DNA from: an uncultured Prevotella sp.
GTDB taxonomy: Bacteria; Bacteroidota; Bacteroidia; Bacteroidales; Bacteroidaceae
Length of the DNA stretch: 64,000 nucleotides
NCBI GenBank assembly: GCA_934196725.1
Contig: CAKPWR010000003.1
Location: forward strand, 7,608 to 71,607
Reading direction: 5' to 3'
A model generated the notes under the pieces. That model searched no databases. It saw only the letters and a list, made by a program, of their open reading frames with translations, and was not told where the DNA came from. The translations under genes and the position numbers were made by a program. Below, in pieces: positions 42,323 through 51,088 of this stretch (position 1 is the stretch's first letter; each line of letters opens with the position of its first letter).

Positions 42323-44410
42323 ATGGCAACAGAAAAGAAGACTACAGCTAAGAAGACAACAGCCAAGAAGACTGCCTGCAAGAAGACAACCAAGGCTGCT
42401 GCTGTTAAACATATAGGACTTGTAAAGAACGATCCTTATCTGGCAGACTACGAGGATGCTATCCGCGGCCGCCACGACCACGTGCTCTGGAAGATGGGTC
42501 AGCTCACCAATAACGGCAAGACCACCCTGAGCGATTTTGCCAATGGCTTCGAGTACTTCGGCCTTCACAAGACTGAGAAGGGATGGGTGTTCCGTGAGTG
42601 GGCGCCTAACGCGACAGATATCTATCTCATCGGCGACTTCAACGACTGGAAGGAGACAGAGAAGTATCGTGCCAAGAGACTGAAGAACTCTGGCAACTGG
42701 GAGCTGAAGCTTCCTGAGAAGGCATTGAAGCACGGTGACCTCTACAAGATGAAGGTGCACTGGGAAGGTGGCGAAGGCGAGAGAATCCCTGCATGGGCTC
42801 AGCGCGTAGTACAGGATGAGCAGACCAAGATTTTCTCAGCACAGGTTTGGAATCCAGAGCCTTACAAGTGGAAGAAGAAGACTTTCAAGGCAAAGACCAC
42901 TCCGCTCTTGATTTATGAGTGCCATATCGGTATGAGTCAGGATGCAGAGAAGGTTGGTTCTTATACTGAGTTCAAAGAGAATGTGTTGCCTCGCATCATT
43001 GAGGACGGTTACAACTGCATCCAGATCATGGCTATCCAGGAGCATCCGTACTATGGATCTTTCGGCTATCATGTAAGTAGCTTCTTTGCAGCCAGCAGCC
43101 GTTTCGGCACTCCTGAAGAGTTGAAGGATCTTATTGATACGGCTCATCAGAATGGTATTGCAGTTATCATGGATATTGTTCACTCGCATGCAGTGAAGAA
43201 CGAGATTGAGGGTCTTGGTAATCTTGCCGGCGATCCTAACCAGTATTTCTATCCTGGCGACCGTCATGAGCATCCGGCTTGGGACAGTCTCTGCTTCGAC
43301 TACGGCAAGAACGAGGTAATCCACTTCCTGCTGAGCAACTGCAAGTACTGGCTTACAGAGTTCCATTTCGATGGTTTCCGCTTCGACGGTGTAACTTCTA
43401 TGCTGTATTACAGCCATGGATTGGGTGAGGCATTCTGCAATTACGGTGATTACTTCAACGGTCATGAGGACGATAATGCCATCTGCTATCTTACTCTTGC
43501 CAACTGTCTGATTCATGAGGTGAACAAGAATGCGATTACCATTGCCGAGGAGGTGAGCGGAATGCCAGGACTGGCAGCCAAGTTTGAAGACGGCGGCTAT
43601 GGCTTCGACTATCGTATGGCGATGAACATTCCTGACTACTGGATCAAGACCATCAAGGAATTGAAGGATGAAGACTGGAAGCCATCCAGCATCTTCTGGG
43701 AGATCAAGAACCGCCGTGCTGACGAGAAGACCATCTCTTACTGCGAGAGTCATGACCAGGCACTGGTAGGCGACAAGACTATTATCTTCCGTCTCATTGA
43801 TGCCGATATGTACTGGCATTTCAAGAAAGGAGATGAGAACGATGTGGCTCACCGCGGCATTGCCCTGCACAAGATGATTCGTCTGGCTACAGCATCAACC
43901 ATCAATGGCGGTTACCTGAACTTCATGGGCAATGAGTTCGGTCACCCTGAATGGATTGACTTCCCTCGTGAGGGTAATGGCTGGAGCTATAAATATGCCC
44001 GTCGCCAATGGAATCTGGTAGATAATAAAGAGTTGTGCTACCATTACTTAGGCGATTTCGATAAAGCAATGCTCAAGACGATTACGAGCGAAAAGAATTT
44101 TAACAAGACACCAGTTGTGGAGATTTGGCACAATGATGGAGATCAGGTTCTTGCCTACATGCGAGGCGATTTGCTCTTCGTGTTCAACTTCTCGCCAACC
44201 CGTTCGTTTACCGATTATGGTTTCCTTGTTCCTACAGGTGCTTACAGCGTAGTGCTTGATACGGACAACAAGGCATTCGGCGGCAATGGCTTGAATGATG
44301 ATGAACTGACCCATCTCACGACCTACGATCCTCTCTATATGAACGATCGCAAGGAGTGGTTGAAGCTCTATCTGCCAGCCCGTACAGCATTGGTGCTGAA
44401 GAAAAATTAA
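42323..44410 (+). CDS. glgB: 1,4-alpha-glucan branching enzyme, eukaryote-like type, with lysine-rich N-tail
   Basis: Makes alpha-1,6 branches in glycogen. The enzyme has 695 residues. Residues 1-29 are a Lys/Thr/Ala tail (TEKKTTAKKTTAKKT) like a histone H1 tail. A CBM48 domain follows (WVFREWAPNATDIYLIGDFNDWKE), then the GH13 barrel with VIMDIVHSHA, the nucleophile Asp in FDGFRFDGVTSML, the acid/base Glu in ITIAEEVSGMPG and the transition-state Asp in SYCESHDQALVG. Stretches such as YGSFGYHVSSFFAASSRFG and MLYYSHG resemble human GBE1 (subfamily GH13_8) more than E. coli GlgB. It is 57 bp after the YhcH gene, and the membrane protein gene begins 14 bp downstream. Confidence 0.95.
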   Translation: MATEKKTTAKKTTAKKTACKKTTKAAAVKHIGLVKNDPYLADYEDAIRGRHDHVLWKMGQLTNNGKTTLSDFANGFEYFGLHKTEKGWVFREWAPNATDIYLIGDFNDWKETEKYRAKRLKNSGNWELKLPEKALKHGDLYKMKVHWEGGEGERIPAWAQRVVQDEQTKIFSAQVWNPEPYKWKKKTFKAKTTPLLIYECHIGMSQDAEKVGSYTEFKENVLPRIIEDGYNCIQIMAIQEHPYYGSFGYHVSSFFAASSRFGTPEELKDLIDTAHQNGIAVIMDIVHSHAVKNEIEGLGNLAGDPNQYFYPGDRHEHPAWDSLCFDYGKNEVIHFLLSNCKYWLTEFHFDGFRFDGVTSMLYYSHGLGEAFCNYGDYFNGHEDDNAICYLTLANCLIHEVNKNAITIAEEVSGMPGLAAKFEDGGYGFDYRMAMNIPDYWIKTIKELKDEDWKPSSIFWEIKNRRADEKTISYCESHDQALVGDKTIIFRLIDADMYWHFKKGDENDVAHRGIALHKMIRLATASTINGGYLNFMGNEFGHPEWIDFPREGNGWSYKYARRQWNLVDNKELCYHYLGDFDKAMLKTITSEKNFNKTPVVEIWHNDGDQVLAYMRGDLLFVFNFSPTRSFTDYGFLVPTGAYSVVLDTDNKAFGGNGLNDDELTHLTTYDPLYMNDRKEWLKLYLPARTALVLKKN

Positions 44411-44424
44411 TGTAGAAAAATTTT

Positions 44425-45534
44425 ATGGGAAATAAAAAGAATAGCACAGCGAAGATGCACTTCGCTTGTGCTATTGTCTTTATCATTTTTGTTTATTGTT
44501 ACCTGGCTTTTTACCAGGCAGATGTTTTAGCCGTTGCCCAGCATGTACTGAGTGATGGTAAAACCGATTATAGCTATACGTTCGCCCCGCTGCTGATAAC
44601 TTTGGTTCTTTATCTTCTGCACTTGGGCGTCTATGCGTTAACGCAGGTAAAGCGTCGTTTTCATGCTCTTACGTATTTTCCTTCTTTCCTGATTCTTACC
44701 ATCATCACCGACATTCCAACGGATGTGGATATTCATCATTCCCTCGGTGCCTGGTGGTTTGTGGCTCCTTTATGCCTTCTGGCTTTTGGTGCTGCCGTAT
44801 GGGTAATCAGACAGTTGGAACCGTTGGAGCAGGAACCTCATAGTAGCGGCTGGTTGTCCAAGTATATGTGGCTCAATCTGTTCCGGATGGTGGCGATGAT
44901 TGTCATTGTGCTCTTTGTGGCTAGCAACGACCGTCTTTTTCATGAACGTATGAAGATGGAGCGGTTGATGATTCAGAAAAATTATGCTGAGGCGCTGAAG
45001 GTGGGCAGAAAGTCATTGCAGACCGATTCCTCGCTTACCATGTTGCGCATTGCCAGTTTGCATCATACAGGCGAGCTTGCTGATAAGCTGTTTACCTATC
45101 CATTGGTTGGTGGCAGCAAGGCGATGCTTCCAGACAGCGTTACCGTAAAGTCATTGATGTGGAGAACTCCCCGCTGGATGCAGGCGCCTACCGATTCGAT
45201 GAAGATGCAGCATCTGGTTTATCGCAAGCCGGAAGATTACAAGCTCTGTGCGCTGCTGCTCGACAAGAAGCTGGATCAGTTTGTTGTGGCTTTGTGCAAG
45301 TATTATGATGTGAAGACCGCCAAACTTCCTACTCATTACAAGGAGGCTCTGACGCTCTATATTCATCGTCGCAGCAAGCCTGTCATCGAGTATCACGACA
45401 ATGTGGTTGATACTGATTTTCAGGACTATCAGCAGCTGGAACACAAGTATACGAACAAGCAGGAAATGCAGACTGCCATCCGTGACACCTACGGCAATAC
45501 CTACTGGTATTATTTCGACTATTGCAGTAAATAA
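44425..45534 (+). CDS. Membrane protein of unknown function (possibly DUF6057)
   Basis: Protein of 369 residues. Four or five hydrophobic segments in the first 180 residues (FACAIVFIIFVYCYLAFY, FAPLLITLVLYLLHLGVYAL, LTYFPSFLILTIIT, WWFVAPLCLLAFGAAVWVI, LFRMVAMIVIVLFVA) are followed by a soluble TPR-like region (MQKNYAEALKVGRKSLQTD onward). The C-terminus YWYYFDYCSK reminds me of Bacteroidota proteins filed as DUF6057, but I cannot verify that. It begins 14 bp after glgB and may be cotranscribed. Confidence 0.75.
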   Translation: MGNKKNSTAKMHFACAIVFIIFVYCYLAFYQADVLAVAQHVLSDGKTDYSYTFAPLLITLVLYLLHLGVYALTQVKRRFHALTYFPSFLILTIITDIPTDVDIHHSLGAWWFVAPLCLLAFGAAVWVIRQLEPLEQEPHSSGWLSKYMWLNLFRMVAMIVIVLFVASNDRLFHERMKMERLMIQKNYAEALKVGRKSLQTDSSLTMLRIASLHHTGELADKLFTYPLVGGSKAMLPDSVTVKSLMWRTPRWMQAPTDSMKMQHLVYRKPEDYKLCALLLDKKLDQFVVALCKYYDVKTAKLPTHYKEALTLYIHRRSKPVIEYHDNVVDTDFQDYQQLEHKYTNKQEMQTAIRDTYGNTYWYYFDYCSK

Positions 45535-45545
45535 GGAAAATATAA

Positions 45546-45625
45546 CTGTAGGATAGATAAATATTTTTCAGTAAGATAGAAAAATATCTCCTTGAGATAA
45601 AATGATAATGCAGTAAGAGATAAGA
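45546..45625. repeat. AT-rich GAGATA/TATCTC repeats
   Basis: Scattered GATAGATAA, AAAAATATCTCC and GAGATAAAAT words like those at 23882-23988, here in the gap between two plus-strand genes. Confidence 0.5.
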
Positions 45626-45650
45626 AATTTATTATATAAAGAGATTAAAT

Positions 45651-46871
45651 ATGACAAGATTGAAATACATATTGATGTTTACAATAGTCTTTTTCTTCGG
45701 GCTTCCATCTGGGATGCAGGCTCAGAAGAAGGATATTGCGGCTGCCCGTGATCTGGTCAAGGCGGGCAAGGACCTGAACAAAGCGCAGGCTAGCATGGAG
45801 AAACTCTTGAAGGATTCGGCTAACCAGAGCAACAAGAAGATATGGGTTACGCTCTTTGATGCTGTCAGAAAGCAGTATGAACAGGGCAATGAAAAGCTCT
45901 ATCTCAAGCAAAAGTATGATACCGCCCAGCTTTTCAATCTTGCCAAGCAGATGTTTCTCATTGCCCAGGGACTGGATTCGGTAGAGATGGTTCCCAACAA
46001 GAAGGGAAAGTTGAATATCGAGTATCGCAAGACGCATTCCGAATATCTCAAGCGTCTCCGTCCGAACATCTATAACGGTGGCGTCTGGTTCCTCCAGAAG
46101 AAGAAGTATCCTGAGGCTTATCAGTTCTTCGACTTATACATCGACTGTGCTACCAAGCCACTCTTCAAGGGCAATGATTTCCAGAGCAAGAATCCACCGC
46201 TTTATACCGCAGCCTATTGGGCTGTGTATTCCGGCTATAAGATGAAGAACAGCAGGGCAACCTTGCATCATTCATACGAAGCCTTGAAGGATACGGTGCA
46301 TTACAATTATATGTTGCAGTATCTGGCTGAGACCTATAAGCTGGACAAGGATACTGCCCGCTATGTGGCTACATTGAAGGATGGATTCTCCAAGGCTCCG
46401 AAGTTCCCATTCTTCTTTCCTCGTCTGGTAGAATACTATTCAGGGAAAAACCAGCTCGATTCTGCGATGAATGTGGTCAACCTGGCGCTGGCTGTTGATT
46501 CACTGAACGATATTTATCTCTTCACGAAGAGTACCTTGTTGCTCAATCTCAATCAATACAAGGACTGCATCAAGGTGTGCGACCAGATCATTGCCCAGAA
46601 CGATTCCATGCCGGGAACCTATCTGAATGCAGGATTGGCTTATTTCAATATGGCTGTAGAACAGGACAAGAACCTGAAACAGTCCAACAAGCAGCGCATG
46701 CAGATACAGAGCGATTACAAGAAGGCTCTGCCTTATCTGGAGAAATACAGGGGAATGATGCCCGATAATAAGGACCAGTGGGCTTTGCCGCTTTATACCA
46801 TCTATCTGAACCTGAATATGGGTAAGGAGTTTGACGAGATAGATAAACTGATGAATCAGAGCAAGAAATAA
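45651..46871 (+). CDS. Secreted TPR-repeat protein
   Basis: Exported protein of 406 residues with signal peptide TRLKYILMFTIVFFFGLPSGMQAQ, then helical repeats throughout (AYQFFDLYIDC, SGYKMKNSRATLHHSYEAL, AMNVVNLALAVDSLNDIYLF, CIKVCDQIIAQNDSMPGTYLNAGLAYFNMAVEQDKNLK). These are divergent TPR units, expected to bind other envelope proteins. No lipobox. Similar proteins are common in Bacteroidota without a defined role. It precedes the helicase gene by 88 bp. Confidence 0.82.
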   Translation: MTRLKYILMFTIVFFFGLPSGMQAQKKDIAAARDLVKAGKDLNKAQASMEKLLKDSANQSNKKIWVTLFDAVRKQYEQGNEKLYLKQKYDTAQLFNLAKQMFLIAQGLDSVEMVPNKKGKLNIEYRKTHSEYLKRLRPNIYNGGVWFLQKKKYPEAYQFFDLYIDCATKPLFKGNDFQSKNPPLYTAAYWAVYSGYKMKNSRATLHHSYEALKDTVHYNYMLQYLAETYKLDKDTARYVATLKDGFSKAPKFPFFFPRLVEYYSGKNQLDSAMNVVNLALAVDSLNDIYLFTKSTLLLNLNQYKDCIKVCDQIIAQNDSMPGTYLNAGLAYFNMAVEQDKNLKQSNKQRMQIQSDYKKALPYLEKYRGMMPDNKDQWALPLYTIYLNLNMGKEFDEIDKLMNQSKK

Positions 46872-46959
46872 AAGACAGAAGGTCAGAGATAGAAATAAAA
46901 GATAGAATACAGAAATAGTAGATAAGAATAAAGATAAAACAGAAAACAAGAATTATAAT

Positions 46960-48279
46960 ATGATAGATAGAATATTGAATAAACTGGGAATCTCGCTGAA
47001 CGAGATGCAGCAGGAGGCTTTTCAGTCTATTGCACACGGCAATAAGGATGTGGTCGTTCTTTCGCCTACGGGCAGTGGAAAGACGCTGGCTTATCTCTTG
47101 CCGCTCTCCCAGTTGGTGGATGCAAGTGATGATGAGCCGCAGGCTGTCGTGGTTACTCCTGGTCGTGAGCTGGCTTTGCAGTCGTCTACCGTATTGAAGG
47201 ATATGGGTTCGGGGCTCCGTGCCATGGCTTGCTACGGCGGTCGAGCTGCGATGGATGAGCATCGGGTGCTGAAGCAGGTTCGTCCGCAGATTATCTTCGG
47301 AACACCTGGCAGATTGAACGACCATCTCAGCAAGGGCAACTTCTCGCCTTATCATATCAAGTATCTCGTCATCGACGAGTTTGACAAGTGCCTGGAGATG
47401 GGTTTCCAGGAAGAGATGAGCCGCCTCATTCAGTCTTTGCCGGGCTTGCGCCGCCACTTCCTGCTTTCTGCTACCGAGGCTGAGGAGATTCCTCGCTTCG
47501 TTCACATGGGCAGGGTAGAGAAGATTGATTATCGCATGGACGAGGAACAGGTGCCTGAGCGAGTGCATATATATAAGGTGGAAAGTCCGGTGAAGGATAA
47601 ACTGGAGAGTCTGGGTCGTCTGCTGCGCAGTTTGGGCGAAACCAGCACCATCGTTTTCCTGAACTACCGTGACAGCGTGGAGCGCACCAACAACTATCTG
47701 GTTGAGCAAGGTTTCTCCACTTCATTCTTTCATGGCGGCTTGGAGCAGAAGGAGCGTGAAGCTTCTCTTTACCGATTCAGCAATGGCAGCGCCAATATTC
47801 TGGTAAGTACCGACCTGGCTTCCCGTGGTCTCGATATTCCAGACATCGACAACATCGTTCATTATCATATTCCTGAGAGCGAGGACGGCTACATTCATCG
47901 TGTGGGTCGTACTGCCCGTTGGGAAGCGCAGGGTAGGGCTTTCTTCCTGCTGGGTCCTGAAGAGCATATTCCGGAATATGTAGATGCTGAGGTTGAGGAT
48001 TACGAGATTCCAGCCGTTGAGGAGTTGCCTGCGCCAGCCAAGCCGAAGATGGCTACCTTATATATAGGTAAGGGAAAGAAGGACAAGATCAGTAAGGGCG
48101 ATATTCTTGGCTTTCTCTGCAAGAAGGGTGGTCTGAATTCTTCTGAAATCGGAAAAATTGATGTCAACGACCGATACGCTTATGCAGCCATCGCCCGTCC
48201 TAAGTTGAAGAGTGTGCTCAACAATGTGAAGGGCGAAAAGATCAAGGGCGTCAAGACGATTGTTGAGGAAGTGAGATAA
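46960..48279 (+). CDS. DEAD-box-type RNA helicase, DbpA-like
   Basis: RNA helicase of 439 residues. The Q motif and Walker A (QQEAFQSIAHGNKDVVVLSPTGSGKTLAY), PGRELALQ, GTPGRL, SAT (LLSATEAEE), FLNYRDSV, ILVSTDLASRGLDIP and HRVGRTAR are all present. Walker B reads DEFD (VIDEFDKCLEMGF) instead of DEAD. The C-terminal ~75 residues (ATLYIGKGKKDKISKGDILGFLCKKGGL and NDRYAYAAI) form a DbpA RNA-binding domain, which directs E. coli DbpA to 23S rRNA. A role in large-subunit assembly is therefore likely. A terminator follows. Confidence 0.92.
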   Translation: MIDRILNKLGISLNEMQQEAFQSIAHGNKDVVVLSPTGSGKTLAYLLPLSQLVDASDDEPQAVVVTPGRELALQSSTVLKDMGSGLRAMACYGGRAAMDEHRVLKQVRPQIIFGTPGRLNDHLSKGNFSPYHIKYLVIDEFDKCLEMGFQEEMSRLIQSLPGLRRHFLLSATEAEEIPRFVHMGRVEKIDYRMDEEQVPERVHIYKVESPVKDKLESLGRLLRSLGETSTIVFLNYRDSVERTNNYLVEQGFSTSFFHGGLEQKEREASLYRFSNGSANILVSTDLASRGLDIPDIDNIVHYHIPESEDGYIHRVGRTARWEAQGRAFFLLGPEEHIPEYVDAEVEDYEIPAVEELPAPAKPKMATLYIGKGKKDKISKGDILGFLCKKGGLNSSEIGKIDVNDRYAYAAIARPKLKSVLNNVKGEKIKGVKTIVEEVR

Positions 48280-48330
48280 AACTTCAATCTCGGGGGTAAA
48301 ACTTGCGAAGTGAGATAATTTTATAGCAGG

Positions 48331-48372
48331 AAAAAGCCTCATCTTGGAATCTGTTTCCAGATGAGGCTTTTT
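48331..48372 (+). terminator. Terminator after the helicase gene
   Basis: AAAAAGCCTCATCTTGGAA pairs with TTTCCAGATGAGGCTTTTT in a near-perfect hairpin ending in a T-run. Confidence 0.88.
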
Positions 48373-48475
48373 AGGTTATAAATTGTAATTTAAGGCATAA
48401 ATATGCAGATAATATGTTAAAACTGGTGACAAAAAGAAAGATTTATGCCCAAAATGGTAAAAATGTGCAGAAAAA

Positions 48476-48507
48476 TTTGGTAGTTTCAAATAAAAAATGT
48501 AATTTCG
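48476..48507 (+). promoter_or_regulatory. serC operon promoter
   Basis: TTTG (48476-48479), 20 bp, TAATTTCG (48500-48507). The -7 box has one mismatch. The word GTAATTTCGCAGTC is shared with the DUF3127 promoter. Confidence 0.65.
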
Positions 48508-48513
48508 CAGTCG

Positions 48514-48622
48514 TAAGTCCTAACATAAGGTTTGCATATAAGCCTATATGGGTGGATTGCGCATGTATGTCTCCTGCTAACAGGGGTATAATACGATCAA
48601 TTACTTAAAATATTATATAAAG
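48514..48622 (+). promoter_or_regulatory. Structured 5' leader of serC
   Basis: About 110 nt between the predicted transcription start and the serC ATG. CATATAAGCCTATATG forms a 6-bp stem with a 4-base loop, and CTCCTGCTAACAGGGG forms a second 6-bp stem. This is the only gene-free stretch here with visible structure. It might be a cis-regulatory RNA; no known riboswitch class is recognised. Confidence 0.4.
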
Positions 48623-49693
48623 ATGAAGAAGTACAATTTTAACGCAGGTCCATCAATGCTTCCACGTGAAGTGATTGAGAACACAGCAAAGCAGATTTTG
48701 GATTTTAATGGTTCAGGTCTTTCATTGATGGAAATCAGCCACCGTGCTAAGGATTTCCAGCCAGTTGTTGACGAGGCTGTCTCCCTTTTCAAGGAGCTTC
48801 TTGACATTCCTGAGGGTTACTCCGTAATCTTCCTTGGTGGTGGTGCGTCGTTGCAGTTTATGCAGATTCCTGCCAACTTCCTCATCAAGAAGGCTGCCTA
48901 CATTAATTCTGGTACTTGGGCCAAGAAGGCAATGAAAGAGGCGAAGCATTTTGGTGAGGTCGTGGAGATCGCATCATCGTCCGACGCCAACTACACTTTC
49001 TATCCTCAGGTTCCTAACAATGTGCCAGCCGATTGTGATTACTTGCATCTGACAAGCAACAATACAATATATGGTACTGAACTCCGTGTAGATCCAGACG
49101 TGAACGTTCCATTGATTTCTGACATGTCTTCAGACATCATGAGCCGTCCTGTTGATGTTTCCAAGTACACTGCTATTTACGCCGGTGCTCAGAAGAACCT
49201 CTCTATGGCTGGTGTTACCGTCATCATCGTGAAGGATGAGATGCTTGGCAAGGCTCCTCGCGAGATTCCTACCATGCTCGACTATCGCACTCACGTAGAG
49301 AAGGGCAGTATGTTCAATACTCCTCCTGTAGTTCCTATCTACACCTTGATGGAGAATCTCCGCTGGTTGAAGGCTAACGGTGGTGTAGAGGCTGCTGACA
49401 AGCGTGCTCACGAGCGTGCTGAGGTTCTCTATTCTGAGATTGACCGCAACAAGCTCTTCAAGGGTACTGTAGAAGAGGCTTCCCGTTCATTGATGAACAT
49501 CTGCTTCGTGATGAACGATGAGTACAAGGAGTTGGAGAAGCCATTCTTTGATTTCGCTACAGAGCGTGGTATGGTTGGTATTAAGGGTCACCGTTCTGTT
49601 GGTGGTTTCCGTGCCAGCTGCTACAATGCAATGACCATGGAGGGTGTTGAGGCACTCGTCAAGGCAATGAAGGAATTTGAAGCTCAACATTAA
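48623..49693 (+). CDS. serC: Phosphoserine aminotransferase
   Basis: PLP enzyme of 356 residues that converts 3-phosphohydroxypyruvate to phosphoserine. It opens with [19 protein letters not shown]; further family motifs are [26 protein letters not shown] and the PLP-binding Lys at about residue 191 in [13 protein letters not shown], and it closes with [20 protein letters not shown]. Codon bias suggests high expression. It leads the operon serC, serA-like, DUF1015, IMPACT protein; the serA-like gene starts 11 bp downstream. Confidence 0.97.
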   Translation: MKKYNFNAGPSMLPREVIENTAKQILDFNGSGLSLMEISHRAKDFQPVVDEAVSLFKELLDIPEGYSVIFLGGGASLQFMQIPANFLIKKAAYINSGTWAKKAMKEAKHFGEVVEIASSSDANYTFYPQVPNNVPADCDYLHLTSNNTIYGTELRVDPDVNVPLISDMSSDIMSRPVDVSKYTAIYAGAQKNLSMAGVTVIIVKDEMLGKAPREIPTMLDYRTHVEKGSMFNTPPVVPIYTLMENLRWLKANGGVEAADKRAHERAEVLYSEIDRNKLFKGTVEEASRSLMNICFVMNDEYKELEKPFFDFATERGMVGIKGHRSVGGFRASCYNAMTMEGVEALVKAMKEFEAQH

Positions 49694-49704
49694 TTTGAAT
49701 TGAC

Positions 49705-50622
49705 ATGAAAGTATTAGTTGCAACAGAAAAGCCATTCGCAGCAGCTGCTGTGGATGGTATCAGAAAAGAAATAGAGGGAGCTGGCAACGAACTCGTGCTG
49801 CTCGAAAAATATACCGAGAAGGCTCAGCTTCTCGATGCAGTGAAGGATGTGGACGCGATGATTATCCGTTCTGACAAGGCTGACGCCGAGGTGCTCGACG
49901 CAGCCAAGAACCTGAAGATTATCGTTCGTGCCGGTGCTGGTTACGACAACATCGATTTGGCTGCTGCTACTGCTCACAACGTGGTGGCTGAGAATACTCC
50001 GGGTCAGAACTCCAACGCCGTTGCCGAGTTGGTATTCGGTTTGCTGGTTTTCGCCGTTCGTAATTTCTATAACGGCAAGGCTGGCTCTGAGTTGAAGGGC
50101 AAGAAGCTGGGTATTCTGGCATTCGGTAATGTAGGTCGCAACGTGGCTCGCATCGCCAAGGGATTCGGCATGGAAGTAGCTGCTTATGACGCCTTCTGCC
50201 CAGCTGATGTCATCGAGGCTGCCGGTGTTCACGCCGTGAAGTCTCAGGATGAATTGTTCCAGACTTGCGACATCGTTTCTCTTCATATCCCTGCTACTCC
50301 AGAGACCATCAAGAGCATCGATTACAAGACCGTGAACCAGTTGCCTAAGGGTGGCATTCTTATCAATACAGCCCGCAAGGAAGTAATCAATGAGCCAGAG
50401 CTCCTGAAGCTTCTCGCTGAGCGTGAGGACTTGAAGTTCATCACCGACATCAAGCCTGATGCTGATGCTGACTTTGCCAAGTTCGAGGGCCGCTACTTCT
50501 CAACACCAAAGAAGATGGGTGCGCAGACAGCCGAGGCTAACATCAATGCCGGTATTGCGGCAGCCAAGCAGATCAATGCGTTTTTCAAGGACGGCTGCAC
50601 CAAGTTCCAGGTAAATAAGTAA
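49705..50622 (+). CDS. serA: D-3-phosphoglycerate dehydrogenase-like protein, atypical active site
   Basis: D-2-hydroxyacid dehydrogenase family protein of 305 residues, expected to oxidise 3-phosphoglycerate in serine synthesis. The NAD-binding loop is LGILAFGNVGRNVARIAKGFGMEV. VRAGAGYDNIDLAAA and the catalytic Arg (INTARKEVIN) are present. The other two catalytic positions are not standard: where the family has LDVFxxEP and TPHxG, this protein has TDIKPDADADF and STPKKMGAQT, so the Glu and the His of the usual dyad are missing. The C-terminal ACT domain is also absent. The operon with serC strongly supports a serine role, and this form may be a Bacteroidota variant. Confidence 0.88.
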   Translation: MKVLVATEKPFAAAAVDGIRKEIEGAGNELVLLEKYTEKAQLLDAVKDVDAMIIRSDKADAEVLDAAKNLKIIVRAGAGYDNIDLAAATAHNVVAENTPGQNSNAVAELVFGLLVFAVRNFYNGKAGSELKGKKLGILAFGNVGRNVARIAKGFGMEVAAYDAFCPADVIEAAGVHAVKSQDELFQTCDIVSLHIPATPETIKSIDYKTVNQLPKGGILINTARKEVINEPELLKLLAEREDLKFITDIKPDADADFAKFEGRYFSTPKKMGAQTAEANINAGIAAAKQINAFFKDGCTKFQVNK

Positions 50623-50630
50623 TATTAACA

Positions 50631-50667
50631 TTGAACTTTGAGATTTGAACTTTGAACTTTATGATTA
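50631..50667. repeat. Left inverted repeat of the four-helix-bundle cassette
   Basis: Its last 24 bases (50644-50667) are the exact reverse complement of 51089-51112. It contains the GAACTTT-type dispersed core (50645-50665) and begins 9 bp after the serA stop. Confidence 0.85.
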
Positions 50668-50719
50668 CCAATAATTGTATAGTTTTAGTTTGAGTCCCAA
50701 AGTTTTGTGGTTTTTGGTT

Positions 50720-51085
50720 ATGTTAGAACGAAAAGTCGTTGAGAATGATATTTATGTTTTATCTAAGGCTTTTGCATTACGAATAGTAAAGCTATATAAG
50801 TTTCTTACAGAGCAAAAACATGAATATGTAATTTCTAAGCAGCTATTACGAAGTGGTACTAGCATTGGGGCCAATGTGCATGAAGCAAAGAATGCGCAAT
50901 CTCGTCCGGATTTTTCTTCTAAAATGAATATTTCATTAAAAGAAGCATCTGAGAGTGGTTATTGGTTGGATTTATTATATGATGCAGAATACATTAATAA
51001 AGAAGCTTATGATTTTATATCTGATGATTGTGAACATCTACAAGCTGTTTTGATTAAAATTGTAAAATCTACCAAGCATCAATAA
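50720..51085 (+). CDS. Four-helix bundle protein (S23/IVP family)
   Basis: Small protein of 121 residues from ATG 50720. It matches the four-helix bundle family first found inside 23S rRNA intervening sequences: VLSKAFALRIVKLYKFL, YVISKQLLRSGTSIGANVHEAKNAQSRPDFSSKMNISLKEASESGYWLDLLYDAEYI and a final helix. The motif SGTSIGANVxEA is the family signature. Its DNA is clearly more AT-rich than its neighbours, and 24-bp inverted repeats flank it, so it looks like an inserted unit in the serine operon. The function of free-standing members is unknown. Confidence 0.9.
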   Translation: MLERKVVENDIYVLSKAFALRIVKLYKFLTEQKHEYVISKQLLRSGTSIGANVHEAKNAQSRPDFSSKMNISLKEASESGYWLDLLYDAEYINKEAYDFISDDCEHLQAVLIKIVKSTKHQ

Positions 51086-51088
51086 AGC

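Noticed and set aside
48414-48608. Possible 64-residue protein upstream of serC.
   Set aside because: It overlaps the predicted serC promoter and structured leader, has no ribosome-binding site or family features, and its composition looks non-coding.
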